Source: Dipylidium caninum (lineage: Eukaryota > Platyhelminthes > Cestoda > Cyclophyllidea > Dipylidiidae). From it: DNA of 64,000 bases. This document shows positions 1-13,273 of the stretch, one piece after another. Position 1 is the stretch's first letter. Each line of letters begins with the position of its first letter. The translations under genes and the position numbers were made by a program. Under the pieces are notes generated by a model that searched no databases, had not been told where the DNA came from, and worked only from the letters and a program-made list of their open reading frames with translations. The stretch spans positions 186,001-250,000 of the forward strand of contig QEYB01000221.1 in NCBI GenBank assembly GCA_017562135.1, in the 5' to 3' direction.

Positions 1-861
1 ATCACTTATGATGAAAAGTTGACCTTCTATGATGATCGAAAACGATTAAGTAAACGAGGTAGGTAAGAATAAACTTTCAGGACACATTCTCAGGCCGAAA
101 TTTCATCGTAAACATTATGGAATGCCCAACGAGTGATCCATCATCACTTCCAACAACCAGGCGAAATCATATCAGCGTCGGAGTTATATCCCCGTGAAAA
201 TTATGTCATGCATGAGAAACAACAACGGGCAGCGCTGATCGCCCTCAGAAAAATACATTAATTATTGTAGACAAATTTAACGTCTCAACAGTATGAAATT
301 CTGCCACCTCCTCCATATCCACCGGACATTTGGCCAATTGAATATTACATTGCATAAGTAATGAATAATTATTCTTAAGCGGTAAAGTGCAGTAATCAAA
401 ATACTATCATAAAAGACTTTGAATCGTTTATTAACTTCGGAAATATTTGTTTCAAAAAGGCATACACGACTTGTCCAATTGTTGGTCAGAAGTCATAGAC
501 GCGAATGAAGTTATTTCGGTTGAATACGATAAGCAATGTTAAAACTTGCACTTTCTGTTTTCTACCTATACTCAGCGCATCTATCATAATTTCCAACCTA
601 ATAAATGCCCATCACCCGTGGTCTGACGAAATTTACCTTTGTATATTTTGATTCCGTAAGGTAAAGTTTAACCCACGGTGTCTAACGCTATTTCTCAGGT
701 CGTTCACATGCTTCGGCACCACGGAGAGGCGAGGGCGCAGATGCTGCTTTGGCTTGGGAAGTTGCATGCTGAAGTTTTTCGCAATATTTGATTAGCTGGT
801 TTATCTCAGTATACGATTAACGTAATTTACGTCGACCCTTTGGAAAGCACCAGTGCCTCTT

Positions 862-952
862 GCGAGGTAGAGGAGATCCTCCTCGCCAAGGACACGACCA
901 TCCGTCTCTCTCCCCAGGAGGTCTCACGAGGAGCGGAAGGAGAGGGCGGATG
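862..952. repeat. Paired GC-rich inverted repeats
   Basis: Two adjacent potential hairpins stand out in AT-rich surroundings. In the first (862-886) gcgagg pairs with cctcgc around an inner gagga/tcctc stem. In the second (899-952) catccgtctctctcc can pair with ggagagggcggatg with small mismatches. They could be the remnant of a small inverted-repeat transposon or a structured transcript segment. No coding sequence accompanies them. Confidence 0.45.
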
Positions 953-3900
953 CTCCAAATCTCCCTCATGAAACTCACTAATATGACTTCCCATTTTAGA
1001 GCCCAATTAGACGTAGATGGCGTAGTGTAGATCGGCTGGAAATTTGAGTGCAGATGGTCATGAATCAGAATATACCTATTACATTCGATTAGGTTAGGTT
1101 AGTCAAGTTTTTATTTAAATCGAATTTACTCACCGTTAAAATTGCCTGGTAAAGTGTTGAGATGTACGCAAAGCCTTCTGACTCCACTTAGCTGCTGTCG
1201 CCAACCACAAGAGAAAGTGTTTGGCTGCTTTACAGACGAGTAAGTGGGCGATACCGGTGCTTGAGGAATCTCGTGCTCCGCACTGGCGCCGCGTATGATG
1301 ACTGGCAATGAATAAATTTCCTTTCGAATTCCTTGACTTCACCTGAAAAGTGTGCTCGGCAGTTAGAGGTTCGGGATATTGGTCGTCTGATTCCATGAAA
1401 TGAGCAAAAATTCCGTCTCCCTACCGTAGGCGGAGCTGCCTTGGGCGCAACCACCCATCCAATGAAAGATCTATCAGTGTTGGAAGTAGTCGCGGGCCTT
1501 CACCTCGAAGTTTCGTCATTCAATGTATGTCAGCCCGCAATACGCGCTACGCCAAACTTTAGTTGACAGTATTTCAGACGTATCTCATTTCATTTTCATG
1601 AAGTCTGCACGCAATCTAAAGGTAAATTTGAGGTGATTTTCACCGCTCCTTATCCTTTTCTACTGAGCTAATGTCATCTTTTTCACGTCGCATGCCATAA
1701 ACAGGCAGGGCAAGTGGGGGTTTTCCATTTGTAAACAATTTCCTCTGTTTAATATTTCGATCCAGACTCGAGTTAGGTCTGAGCTTTAATAAGAGAAGCT
1801 TAGTAAAGTTTTCCGATGAAATCTAACAATCTAAATACTTCATTTTGGGATCTAACAGGCGACAGTGCTTGCAACAGCACTGAGGGCTTCGAGTCCATAG
1901 GAAAGTTCCTAACTCACAAAGGCATCGTGACCGGTTTCTCTGCCTTTTCATCTTGCCCCTCGATTAATAGCATTTCAAAAAGCGGTCCCGAATCACCTCC
2001 TGATCAAAAGTGATTTATGCAAGATCTATTTTATTATAATGGTCTGAACAAAGTAGGGAGAGATGCAGTTAGGTACAATTTTCTTTCAGATATTCATGTC
2101 CAAATTCACGGAGTTGGTCGTTTTAATGACACCGTAACCGCCGCACAGGACGACGACGAGGAGAGAGAGCAAAGATCCGGCAATTTGACAAAAATCACCC
2201 CATCCTTGCCCTGCTGCTTTGCTTATCTCATCTTGTACTTCACTTCAAAAGGGAGTCTTGCCGTCTACCTCCTCTGGTTACCGATAATGGATGAGAACTT
2301 TCCACGCAGCCGTCAATGTGAATCTGCATTAGTTAGATCGTTTTGAAATCAAGGTGTTGAAAAACTCACAATCGCTTTTTCCTGGGTCTGTTTATTTTCA
2401 CCAGGCTGAAATCAACAAAATTGGAGGCATTATCTCCCCCATTGGTCCGGAAAATAATGACAACTGTGAAGGCAAATTTGGCTTCGTCCGTTCTTCAAGA
2501 TCTTGGTTGCTCCTGTCAAGAAAGTGTTCATTTTTGTTTCCATAAGCATTACATTTGTTGACTCTTCGGTGCATGAAATAACGCTATCGCCTCTACTCCC
2601 ACACGCTTATTATGTAGGTTTGCCCACCTTCTTCTCGAATGGAAAATAATTTGGGGTCAGGAGTTGATCCTCCCTGCCAGACATAGAGTCGCGCGACGTC
2701 GAAGAGTTAAACCTTTAGCCTTTTGCACTTCCACTTGGATGTGGAGGAAGAGGACCTTCTCGCCCGATCTGATGCTGTAAATCATTTGGAGGGGTTTTCA
2801 CCTACTGCTTTGCCTCTCTATCAGTTAGACATTTGGACCCTCCATTCTCGAAACAGTTTGTCACTTATGACAGTGCAAGTGATATCTCCTTAATTTGTGA
2901 TTAAGTGAATAAGTTGATGGCCTCTTGCCTAACGTTAATGACTAAAATGAGATCTGAGGGCTGGAAATATCGTGGCAAATTCGAGCTATTGCTTGATCGA
3001 GTTGTATAAGTATACACTGTATGTGTTGGGACAAAATTTAGTGCAAAAGTTCGCTCTCTAAGCTGTTACTTCGCATGTCATTTTCGCGGGTGGCGACGGG
3101 CAGCTAAAGGTCTCCCGTAAAAGGCTAAAATTGTCTTCCGCACCAATTTTTTGTTTATGTACTACTTTCAATGTCACATGTGGTGCTGTTCTTTCCTACA
3201 TTAAGCCTGTGGCTTCTATTTTCCTTCATACACTCCTTTTCCATGTACCTCAGGCTTGTTGAGAGGTCACATTAGTTAACAAGAATTTTGAATCAAGAAA
3301 TTCTGGAGATTTCCCTCCTTTAATCATGATTTATCTTCACTATGACGATGACAGCCAATGCCGTAGGCGCGAGGACAGTGGACAGGTTCCATGGCCAATT
3401 GACTGTCAGGAGGAAACAAATGATCTACAATAAGGAAGGTGATTCTTTTCATCTCAGGTGAAAAATTAGCCACCAAAAAGCGTGGATGCTTCTCATTTTT
3501 TCATTAGAACTTCTTTAAAAATAAACACCATCAGGGAGAAAAGGGATGATTTTATGAGTATTTTGGAGGTTAACTTTCCGAAGTAGCTAGTGTTAAGCTC
3601 AAGTCCCTTAAATCACCATCCCGGGAAGCGAAAGTAGGTTTAATCTTATCTAACGTCTCGTTTACTTCGGGAGTCTCTTGATTTAAGAATTTTAAGAAAT
3701 ATATACATCTTCAAGGTTACTGCAGCGGTATCTATTTTTTTAGCCTTCTCAAGTAAGACAAAACTCTTCGCTAGCTGAACTCCTTAATACAATCGTTGGG
3801 AACCAGTTCATTTCAGCCTCGTGTATAGCTACACTGCAAATTTGGACGTGGACAACTTTCAATGTGTCTTGTGCACGTTGCCTTTCCGTCAAAGCCCAAA

Positions 3901-6900
3901 TTGAGGTAGCTGGAACAAAAATTCTGCCAGTACCAGCATAAAAATGTCATACAATAACGTCAATTCCCATTTGAGAGAAGCCACATGGCCACGCAAATAA
4001 ACGAATACCTTCAAAGGTCGATGTTGTGAATTAAAAACTTCTTCATCGCAACCCCACTAGCATTGGCGAGAAGGACGACCTTTTTCTCCAAATGTATTCA
4101 TTCTATGAAAAGGCGATGTCGAGAATCCTTTGGGCGCGCATCCTCTGCTGCAATCTACCAAGTGTATGCGAGAGGATTAAAGTTTAGCATGCTATAGAGA
4201 TGGAGAACTAGTAAAATTCAGACTTCTTCTTCCCACGATAAATTTTCTTGGGTGTGTGATCTTCTCCACCTCCGGCGGACCATTTTCCCTGCTCGGCTAA
4301 AGAGGAATAGCAGCGGAAGTAATTGCTGTTCGGAGGCGGCAGGCGTATGTAAACAGGCGGTGGTGAGAGCTAATGCATGGGAAGAAGATTGAGGCTTCCC
4401 CGACTGATAGGGCAGTTGCGCATAGCTGACTAGTAATTTCGCAGTATTTCTATGTTAACTTGATATGCTGAAAGGGATAGCAATGGAGGAATGAAATTCA
4501 TTACCATTTCGACGGTTCAAGGAAAAATCGTTGAACAATGAGTGACTGATGATGAAAAGCTATTACTTTGGGGAAATTTTCATCGAGATCTTGATTGCCA
4601 CAGAGGTGATGCATTCCCCTTTGTAAGTGAATCAGGATGCTTTGGGTCTCAGGGGTTAAATCTCCCCCTCTAGAGGGTCAATTCACGTCAAACATAGCGG
4701 AAAATGTTACTTCAGGTGGCAATAAGCAAAATTTGCTCCAATAAATGATCCTTTAAAGCTTATTTTAATCACGGATGCTAATAGTCACATTTGCAAGTCT
4801 TTTGTAGACTTCCTACATCTATTTAGTCAGGGGTTGGAAGGCCTCAGTGGAGATGTGGAACATTTATTTACGACCACCAAGAATAAAGTATGTATATCTC
4901 AGGAATTGAAGATGAGAGATGATAAACCCAGTTGTGTTAATGACAGTTTTCATGGAAGCAGAAATGAAATCGCACTTTAGTAACTACTGACAACTAATGG
5001 CGTATATTTTAAAACGTGTGCCATTTATTATTAATGGTTACTGTGACGAGAAGCGCGATGTCTTTTCCCACCACCCATCAGTCCCTCATTTCAGCCCATA
5101 TCCGAAAATTTCTCCTGTGATCCATTTTAGCTGCAAGATTAGTTCATCTCAGTAGAGTCGCCTACCTTGGGAAGATGTTATCCTTAGCATTAGTGTACCC
5201 ACCTTGAGATTGGCGGGGATCAATTCAAGGCCCTCAAAGTTTTTTGTTAATACACCTTCATTCGATATACGAAACCTTTATAAGTGCGGCACTTAAGTAA
5301 ATGGAATTTCTCATCTTACTGCAAACCAGAAGGATTTGGACTTGGTTTTCATTAAGTAGATGCAATTCTACTAGATTGCATGGAGAGCAGATGAACTTTC
5401 CTACACTTTGGTGGGGAGCCTGAGGCTTGTAACAAAGTAATGACGCCATTTCCTGGGTCAGTTGCCTTCGCTGCCACACTCGAGGGTATCGTACACTTCC
5501 CAACCACTCGCTAGTAGGCTAATTCGCGAAACGGGACTGAAGTTAAGGGAGGAATTTTAAAAATTAATCACTCTTTTATTCACTGCTAGTGTTGCTTTTA
5601 TTCTAATTCCCCACTATTTAAAATGATAATACCAGGTAGGATGGTGATCCTGAATTTTGCACCCAAATCTGCTTACTTGCCGCTTAGATGGACATACAAG
5701 CTTATCGGATGCATTTCACCACTCAATGATTCACCTTGGCAGTGTGGAATCAAAAGAAAAAAATAAGATCCATTCGGTCAACACACGATTTAGTGTGGGA
5801 GAACTCAACCCCGAGAGCACTAATTATTCCACACCGTCCGTCGGCATGAATTTTTTACTTCCGTGAGACAATTATAACGTCCTCGGAAAATTAAGTCCTG
5901 TCGGCATGCTGCTTTGTGAGGTTTTTTTCCTTACGCCCTGTTTTCCACAATAACCACTTCTTTATTCATAACCCCCTCCACACCGCTCCCATGAGGCCTT
6001 TGTTTTGTACAAACGGACATGTATCAAGTTTTATTGCGAATGTTCACACTCGGACAAATAGGGTTGTGAGTCAATAGAAGTGGGACAGTGTCAATGTTAG
6101 CGGGGCCAGTGTCCGAAGTCCATGACCATTAGAAGTTTATTTTACAATATGTCAAAGATTTGCAAAATCAAGTAGCTCAATAGGAAAGTTGCTCCAAAAT
6201 AACGGTCTGGAGAGCTGTCGATTGTAGGTAACAGAGTGACTCCACCCTCTTTCCAGGCCCGTAAATTCAACGAAAGTTGATGTCGGCAGATGGATTTATT
6301 TCGGTCGGAGACCTTCTTGTCTAGTGAAATGGGAACATTTACTTACAGCAAACGTTAATTATTACCATCCTAAAGTTAACAGAAGTCTCAAAGGATTGAT
6401 TTCGAATTAGTCGCCTCAGTGCAGTGCAAAAGGTCAAAATACTACATCATTGTGTTTAGTGAAAAAATCACTACAAGTCTGCAAAGAAGCTAAGTTAAAA
6501 GCCATATTCCCACACGCCACTATGGGAATATCCACACTCCAGGAGAACTCGAAATATATTCAAGTACTGCTTTTTGAAATCTCTGCATAAAATTGCGGAC
6601 ATTAAATTTTGAGTGGCCATATTTGCTGCCAGACGAGTACGGCATTTCATTTATTGACTCGAATTCGAAGCTACCGAGCCCTTCACCGCATCATATAAAC
6701 CCTCCTCACTTACTGCGTGGAGTCGTAGTATTCGTAAGAATTAATGAAGGTCCTCAACTGCCGCTTTTAGTAAAGTATCACAAAAGTCTCTGAAGAGCTT
6801 TTTTGTCTCCCCGATTCGGCTGGATGTAGCCCTCATAAGCCAATGACTCATGCCACGGGGAGGGAAATATATGGTGACAATTCCGGAGAAGATCCGCCCG

Positions 6901-9900
6901 ATAGCATTGTCTTTGATCCGGTCTAAATTGCGATGTACTATGTCACGATTTCGGAGGAAGTTGGGACATTCCCACAGATTACTGCCATCTACGCGTCACT
7001 CATAGCACAGAAATTGCGAAGAATCCAGGGGATTGTGGAGACATCGCACTAGGAAGAGGTATGATAAGTGGGAGTTGGGCTAAAATTGTAATGCCTCATT
7101 GCAGTAACACATGTCGGCCTTTTCGCCGATAGTTACGAAATTCTCCTCACAATACGCCAGGAAGCAAACTTATTAAGTTAGTTAGTCTTGTATACATACT
7201 TTATGGTGCAATGAAAAGGCATTTTCAATAACCTGACATGTGAATTTGTGCCTCACATCCACTTTAATGTCATCGCTAAAATATCCCCGTGATTAGAAAA
7301 TCAGATCGCAGAAGACTCCCTTCCCTACATCGTCTTCCTCTGCGTTTGCTGACTGCCACGGCGTTAAAGGCTGCAAGGTTGATGTCCCCATCGAGAGAGC
7401 ATAAAACTCTCACCCGAAACGGACCTGTTTTACGGAAAAAAGTGTAGTCATTATGAGGAATTAGCGGAAATTCTTAATGAAGACATTCCTATGTACAAGC
7501 AGTGCAAAGAACCGGCGAAGGGAATTCTTGTTAAGAATGAATTTTCAAGTGGCTCCGCACGAGACTAGATCGTTTAACTCCACGACATACACCGCCTTCC
7601 CTTCAACCTCTTCTGTGAACGCCTTTTGTCGGCCCACCTTGTCAGTGCGGCTGTATGACCAGGGGATGCTCCAAAGAAGCTGAGAACCCTTAATTTTTTT
7701 TCAATAAGGTAACACACGCAATTTTAAGTGGAGGAAATGTTGATGAGCCTCTAATTCGGCATTACATTTGCTCACCCCTTAAAAAAATTGCAGTGGTGAG
7801 TGCTCGACTGTTCTACACTTTGCCATCCTGGTACAGATTCTTTGTGACCACAATGTCCTCCTGATAATGCTCTCAAGATAAGTCCCATACTGCTTATTTC
7901 CAATCTACCATGAGACACCTTTCCTTTATGACAAAGGAGTGGTTTTATAACTGTGGTGCACAGTAAAAAGGGATTTTGAGTTTAAGTTGACCGCTGACTT
8001 TAAGAATCCGCGAAAACATGTAAGAATAGGCGGGCGAGTTTCGAAAATATTGCAGCAGAAAGACAAATTATTTTGACAAGATAGTTGGTAGCAAAATTAC
8101 CTTGTTAACAAAAGTGGTTGGAGGGTATAACAATTTGTGGTCACCTGTGGAACAAAGTCTACGAGTATTGGACCGTAGCTCGAAATGCACCTATGAGTGC
8201 CAGAAAGCGAACAACATTGTTCCGCATTAATCAATGATAACTTCTGAGATAGATGGTAAGTTTCCCACAAACCTTTCACAATGTTTGGCTTTTGTTGCCA
8301 TAAGATGTCATGGTTTGAAATGGTGTTCCCAAGTTATCTTTATGTTCTTTCGGTCATTGTGGCTTACGACATATCTTCACAGAGACCTCACTTGCCTGTA
8401 TTGCGGCTTTCATTTCCTTAACGACTTGTTCCGTTCCACATTTGTGTAGTCTGAATTCATGCTATGCTCTGCGAGACACCTAACTATTTCAAATATCTAT
8501 ATTCAGTGGATAAGCAAAATCTTGTCTGTTGATGAAAAATCTACAGGGATGATGAGTAGCTCACCTTTGCCGACTTACACTTCCCTTCCTAACCAGAAAG
8601 TAAAGTATTTAAAAGAGTTCAACATAGTAAGACAACTGCTTATTTTAGAGAAATAACTTGGCATCTTGTGGACGCAAAAGTCCCTAAAATTTCAAAATAC
8701 GTCCTCAAGGGAACGCCTATTCCCGAGTGACCTTAAAAAATATTAGTTAAACGCCGATCTGGCGTCGAGGACCAATATTTTTTATTGGTAGTGACAACTT
8801 TCAGGAAATAATTCACTCATTTATTATTTGGACAAGGACTCGTTAATCATAATTTTGGTCGCAAAAATGTGAATTCGAACGATTAGAATCTCAACTTATA
8901 GGCGAGTCTGTATTGCCACGCACATATAAGTTGTGGTTTTAGTGAACAGAAGCATCCTACGGGTACTTTAGCAGCAAGGTTGGCGGATCTTGTGGACATG
9001 ATAATATAAACGGAGGTAGTTTACTATATCAACGCCCAGGTGAACAAACCCAGTCCCGTTTAAGTGGAATCCTCCATTGTCTACTTACTCTCAGCGTACA
9101 AATGTGTGCACCTTGGCTCTATCCACAATCATCATCATGATTTTCCGGTTCGAAGGCGTTATAGTTATAGTACAACACACTTTTCATAACCATTATTTGT
9201 TTACTCAGAGATGTCACCATCGTCCCATTCTCAAGTATTACCATGATGAGAGATAAGTTCGTTTGAAATTCTATGTAATCGCGGAGACGTACTTTAAACT
9301 GGTATCCGTCACCAGTTCCTCGGGGTAATAGTAAATGTCTCAAGAAAATCCCCAGTTTGCGTAAACACATGATTTTGTTTAAAGTATTTGAATGATGATA
9401 GAACGAGGTGTCTCGTTGGTAATTCAGGAGTACAGTAAAGCTTGAATTTCTGTGTATTAGACAACATGGGGTAGAATTGGTTGCGAAGTAAATCGTTTTG
9501 TCAAGCGTGGAGAGAACGATGTGGGTGTATTTTCACCGACTAAACTTCACTGGTGCTAGTGAGAACGGGAATCACAAAGCGACATCATGATAAACCGTGA
9601 CCAGATGGAAATGCTCCGTTTCCACTGTTACCAGAGCAGTAAAAAATGTGTTATTACACAGTGTTGTGACTTGCTACTCAAAAGAGTTGACAGTAGAATG
9701 TGAAATACATTAAAATTTTCGCAAATCAATTTTCATTTGCATTCAAAGACCATATTCTGTACGACAGCGGAGATTCTAGGATGCGATAATTTGTGTCCTG
9801 CCAATTAGAGTTCTGATTAGGTGGTTCTCCGCAGTCACTCTGGAAGAGTTTCCACGATTTTATTCAGTTAAGAAGGCAGCCGACTTTTATTCACAAGGCT

Positions 9901-10736
9901 TCAAATTCGAAGAAACCCTTTTAACTTACCACAGCAGAGGAAAAAGAGATGAATTATTAACTTAAAATTCGGAAGAACTTTCGTTAATTTATTTATTCCC
10001 TCCCACCTTTCGTAGAGCACCCATCACTTTTTAACATGTTCATTCTGTGTCAAAACTTCTAGCGGAAATTACTTTAAAATATGGAATAGTTGGGAGATAA
10101 TTGATGATGTTCCCCAATCAAATACTTTGTCTCTCAGTTAAGGCTGACAGTCGATATTAGACGTGTTAATGCTTTCCCACGTGGACTACAGGTTGAATAA
10201 AGGATTGCTTCTTCCATTCGTGTATTGGGGTAGTCGACATTTTTAATGGCCTTCCCATGTCAACTCACTTGAGATGGAGATAGATATTTTCACTGTTTTC
10301 CGGGTAATCCGTCAAGCGGATAAACAGAATTTTCCCCCATAACCTATGCCTCATTTTTAAAGGTTATGAGGTGGAAATCGAATGAAATCTGCACATACAA
10401 TTGCCTTTCATGCATTTCACCGCCGGTGCGGGTGCATTCTGCAGAAGCATTCACCGGTTGTTAAGCAATGTAATGGAAAAAATAGTATTTTAACAGGCAA
10501 CCTACTAAAGAGGAAAACAAAGTACTAAGTTAAATTCATACTTCGGAGGACGCAACAGTGTAGGTAACTTTCATGCAGCCGTTTAGTCTTCATTTCATGA
10601 TCTCAGTTTCAAACGACTGGTTATTTCTTTAAGGCAAAGTCAACCAAACTTCATTATTGTATTTGGTCACATCCGAGTATCGTAGAGTTATAAGACGTGC
10701 TAGTTTTTTTCCACGTTTGCGGCGTCGTAGATTAGC

Positions 10737-10766
10737 ACATAAAACGTAAGTACATAAAACGTAAGT
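10737..10766 (+). repeat. 15-bp perfect tandem duplication
   Basis: Two identical copies of acataaaacgtaagt lie head to tail. This is a simple local duplication with no coding context. Confidence 0.8.
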
Positions 10767-12595
10767 AATCACAACTCATAGTGTTATAATCAAATGATGC
10801 TCAACATCACATTAAATACTTCATACTAATATGGAGTCTCAGAACATCTGTACGGTTATACTTTCGAGATTATCTACCGTACAACAGTAGGCATAGTTTT
10901 GGGCAAGAGTACAAAATACGAATTGATACATTCATCAACCGTAAATACGGTTTTTTTACACATGTCCACCAGATGAACAATAATTCAATTTCGTCATTGA
11001 ACTAGGCTTCCAAATTCGTCTAAAACTTTCAAAAAATCCTACTTTAGACTAGAGCTTCCTCTTGTTCGAGATTATTCTGCTGAGTAGAGAAATTTGTAGC
11101 CGTCCTGCCCTAGGCCGTTACGCAATGCGATTCATATAGTAAAGATAAGCGTGGAGACTTTTACTATAAATTTCGTTAAAAAGACGGCAATGAAAAAGGC
11201 ACTTTGGCTGGCGTCTCGGGAGTCAGATTGAGATAGAGCACGCAAAACCAACATTCTTCTGCGGCGTTACCGTTATTATTCACTGTTGATAATTTGATGT
11301 GTGTAAATAAAATAAAATTTCACTTAATTCATCTGGTACATTGCTAGCAATGCAGTAAAATTATCTCACCTATTCCTGCCACAAGTAGTGGGCCGAGTGG
11401 AAGCCACTGCAACCTCAATGATCGTCCTAAAGCAAGTAGACGCTGGACCCTGCGGCTGTCTGCTTTGGTGACATGACTTGTTGAATAAGCATTTGTCGTA
11501 GGTATTATGTTCTAAGTCATTTTGGCTGTTGGTTGACTTCATCAGATGCGCTCAAATAAACCCACTGTGCAAGCACATGAGTGCAGGGGATTACAAGACA
11601 ATGACGGTTAAATCGTTTGTAAGACCTGCGATTCAGAAATTTGTTGCCACTTATTCCAAATTAGCGTTGAAATTTATTAACTGCAGCTCGCAACAATAAT
11701 TGTACCGGACTTTTATAAATTAGTTTGCATTGGCAATAAGAAAAAGGATTTTGCTGTATATTATCTGGAGAATCAGATGCTTCACCCTTTTCGAATTTTA
11801 GAAGTCTCCCTTCTCTTTGTCCAACGTTTGACATCTCGAACTTGATTTCTCCTGCCTACCGTTTCCCAAATTGAACTGCATTTACGAAACCAAAGTTACT
11901 GGTTCCAATAAAATCCTGTTTTATTGCTCCCTAATAGTAAGGCGCACTCGTCCCTTCCCTGTCCTCCACTGCTAGAATCGGGTTTCCCAGACCTCGCACA
12001 CAAAGGAAAAATGATAATTTATCAGTGAATTCATTCGTCTAACATTTAGTTAAAGTTAAGAAAAGTGGTGATCCCGAGTGAGATAAACACTCGTTGGAGT
12101 TACAAAATGGCTTCCTTGATTCCAAACATTAGGCAAAGTAAAGCTGGGTTATGGGGCAAGATACGCTCATTGGGTCTGCTGACTTCCCATCAACACTACT
12201 CAGAATTGGAGGATAAGGTTCCATACCTTACTGCTAAAAGACAGACAAGAAGAGTAGCGCGAAATTCGACTAAGTTGATTGGAAACTAACACGACAAATG
12301 AAGGCGAGTTGTAAGTGTCATAAGGAACCGTACGGAATAAATTCATAACTTGCTTTGGTCTGGTTTCGTCTTTCACATAATGTTTGTTAATTAATTCGCT
12401 CATAAAGGCATCGTAGTATTATGCTTGAGTCAAGGATTTGATGTCACTTGGAGCCGTAAAGTAGCAAATGCTATGGAAAGAAAGCAGTGTTGATCCATGA
12501 AGGCCACTTCGTAGCTAGTTTACCCTTCAGGGATTCTATTAATACGCTCCCAGCATTACAACCAATCAAGAACCGGTACTTGCATTCATGTAAAA

Positions 12596-12601
12596 TTTAT
12601 T
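12596..12601 (-). terminator. Candidate polyadenylation signal of glutamate synthase
   Basis: TTTATT on the plus strand reads AATAAA on the minus strand, about 525 bp beyond the GOGAT stop codon. It is the first canonical hexamer I see downstream; nearer variants (TATAAA, ATTAAA) also exist. The use of this site is inference. Confidence 0.25.
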
Positions 12602-13124
12602 TCCATCACCTCTGCGTCGTTTAAGATTCATTAAACTTCTGGGGAGGAGAATAATTACAAAGTCCCCGCAAGTGTTGATATCAAATATGGTTTTAATGTT
12701 ACCATGTGCTTGTTTAACGGAACGCCTGTCATTTACGTATGTGTGCACTCAATAAAAATACTTCCAGGCTACAAACCTTAGTAGTTAATTCGATGTCTAA
12801 GATGATAGGTTGCCATGGCTAACAAGCAACCTGACCCTTACCGATTAGCCCCAAATTTGAATTTCCAAGGTAGTGTCGTCATAGTAACAAACGACTAACA
12901 ACAAAGAGATATGGATAAATTTGAATTTTTTTATAAGGAGATGAAAGCGCAGCTAACAAAGGCAAACAGACTAAGTAGAAGCACACAAACGACATCGAAT
13001 GACTGCAAAAATATTTGCGTATTCAAATGTCATGTTAACACGGGATATGGAAATGAAAGCAAGAGGCGGGTAGACTGTAAAAGGGCGCTTGAAAGAAACT
13101 AAAGAGGGCTGAAATGGGGTCAAA

Positions 13125-13273
13125 CTAGACACGCACTTTTATGTTTTCTGACGGGATGACACCACCGGGAGCAGGTAAAACACTGTTGCCCATCAAGTCG
13201 ATGTCAACTTGCCGGGCAGCTTGGCGGCCCTCGTTAATGGCGTGTACCACTAGAGATTGACCTCGACGACAGT
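13125..13273 (-). CDS. GOGAT: GOGAT exon 30 (last, with stop)
   Basis: Residues about 2226-2274, the C-terminal end of the beta subunit. It encodes [20 protein letters not shown], the conserved closing segment that completes the pyridine nucleotide/FAD fold, and ends with TAG at 13125-13127. The acceptor is TTTTAG and the exon is entered in phase 1. Confidence 0.93.

Larger units (their letters stand above)
1..13124. other. Left flank, no recognised gene
   Basis: No stretch in these 13 kb gives a protein I recognise on either strand. Open frames are short (60-109 codons), unlinked by convincing splice sites, and several open only from non-ATG codons. Three consecutive plus-strand frames at 1816-2545 are the densest cluster but match no family I know. 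The region holds two GC-rich hairpins (862-952) and a 15-bp tandem duplication (10737-10766). Its right end should contain the 3' UTR of the minus-strand glutamate synthase gene. Confidence 0.6.

Noticed and set aside
12911..13102. 63-codon plus-strand frame as a gene
   Set aside because: It is Lys/Asn/Ser-rich, unrecognised, and lies antisense to the expected GOGAT 3' UTR.
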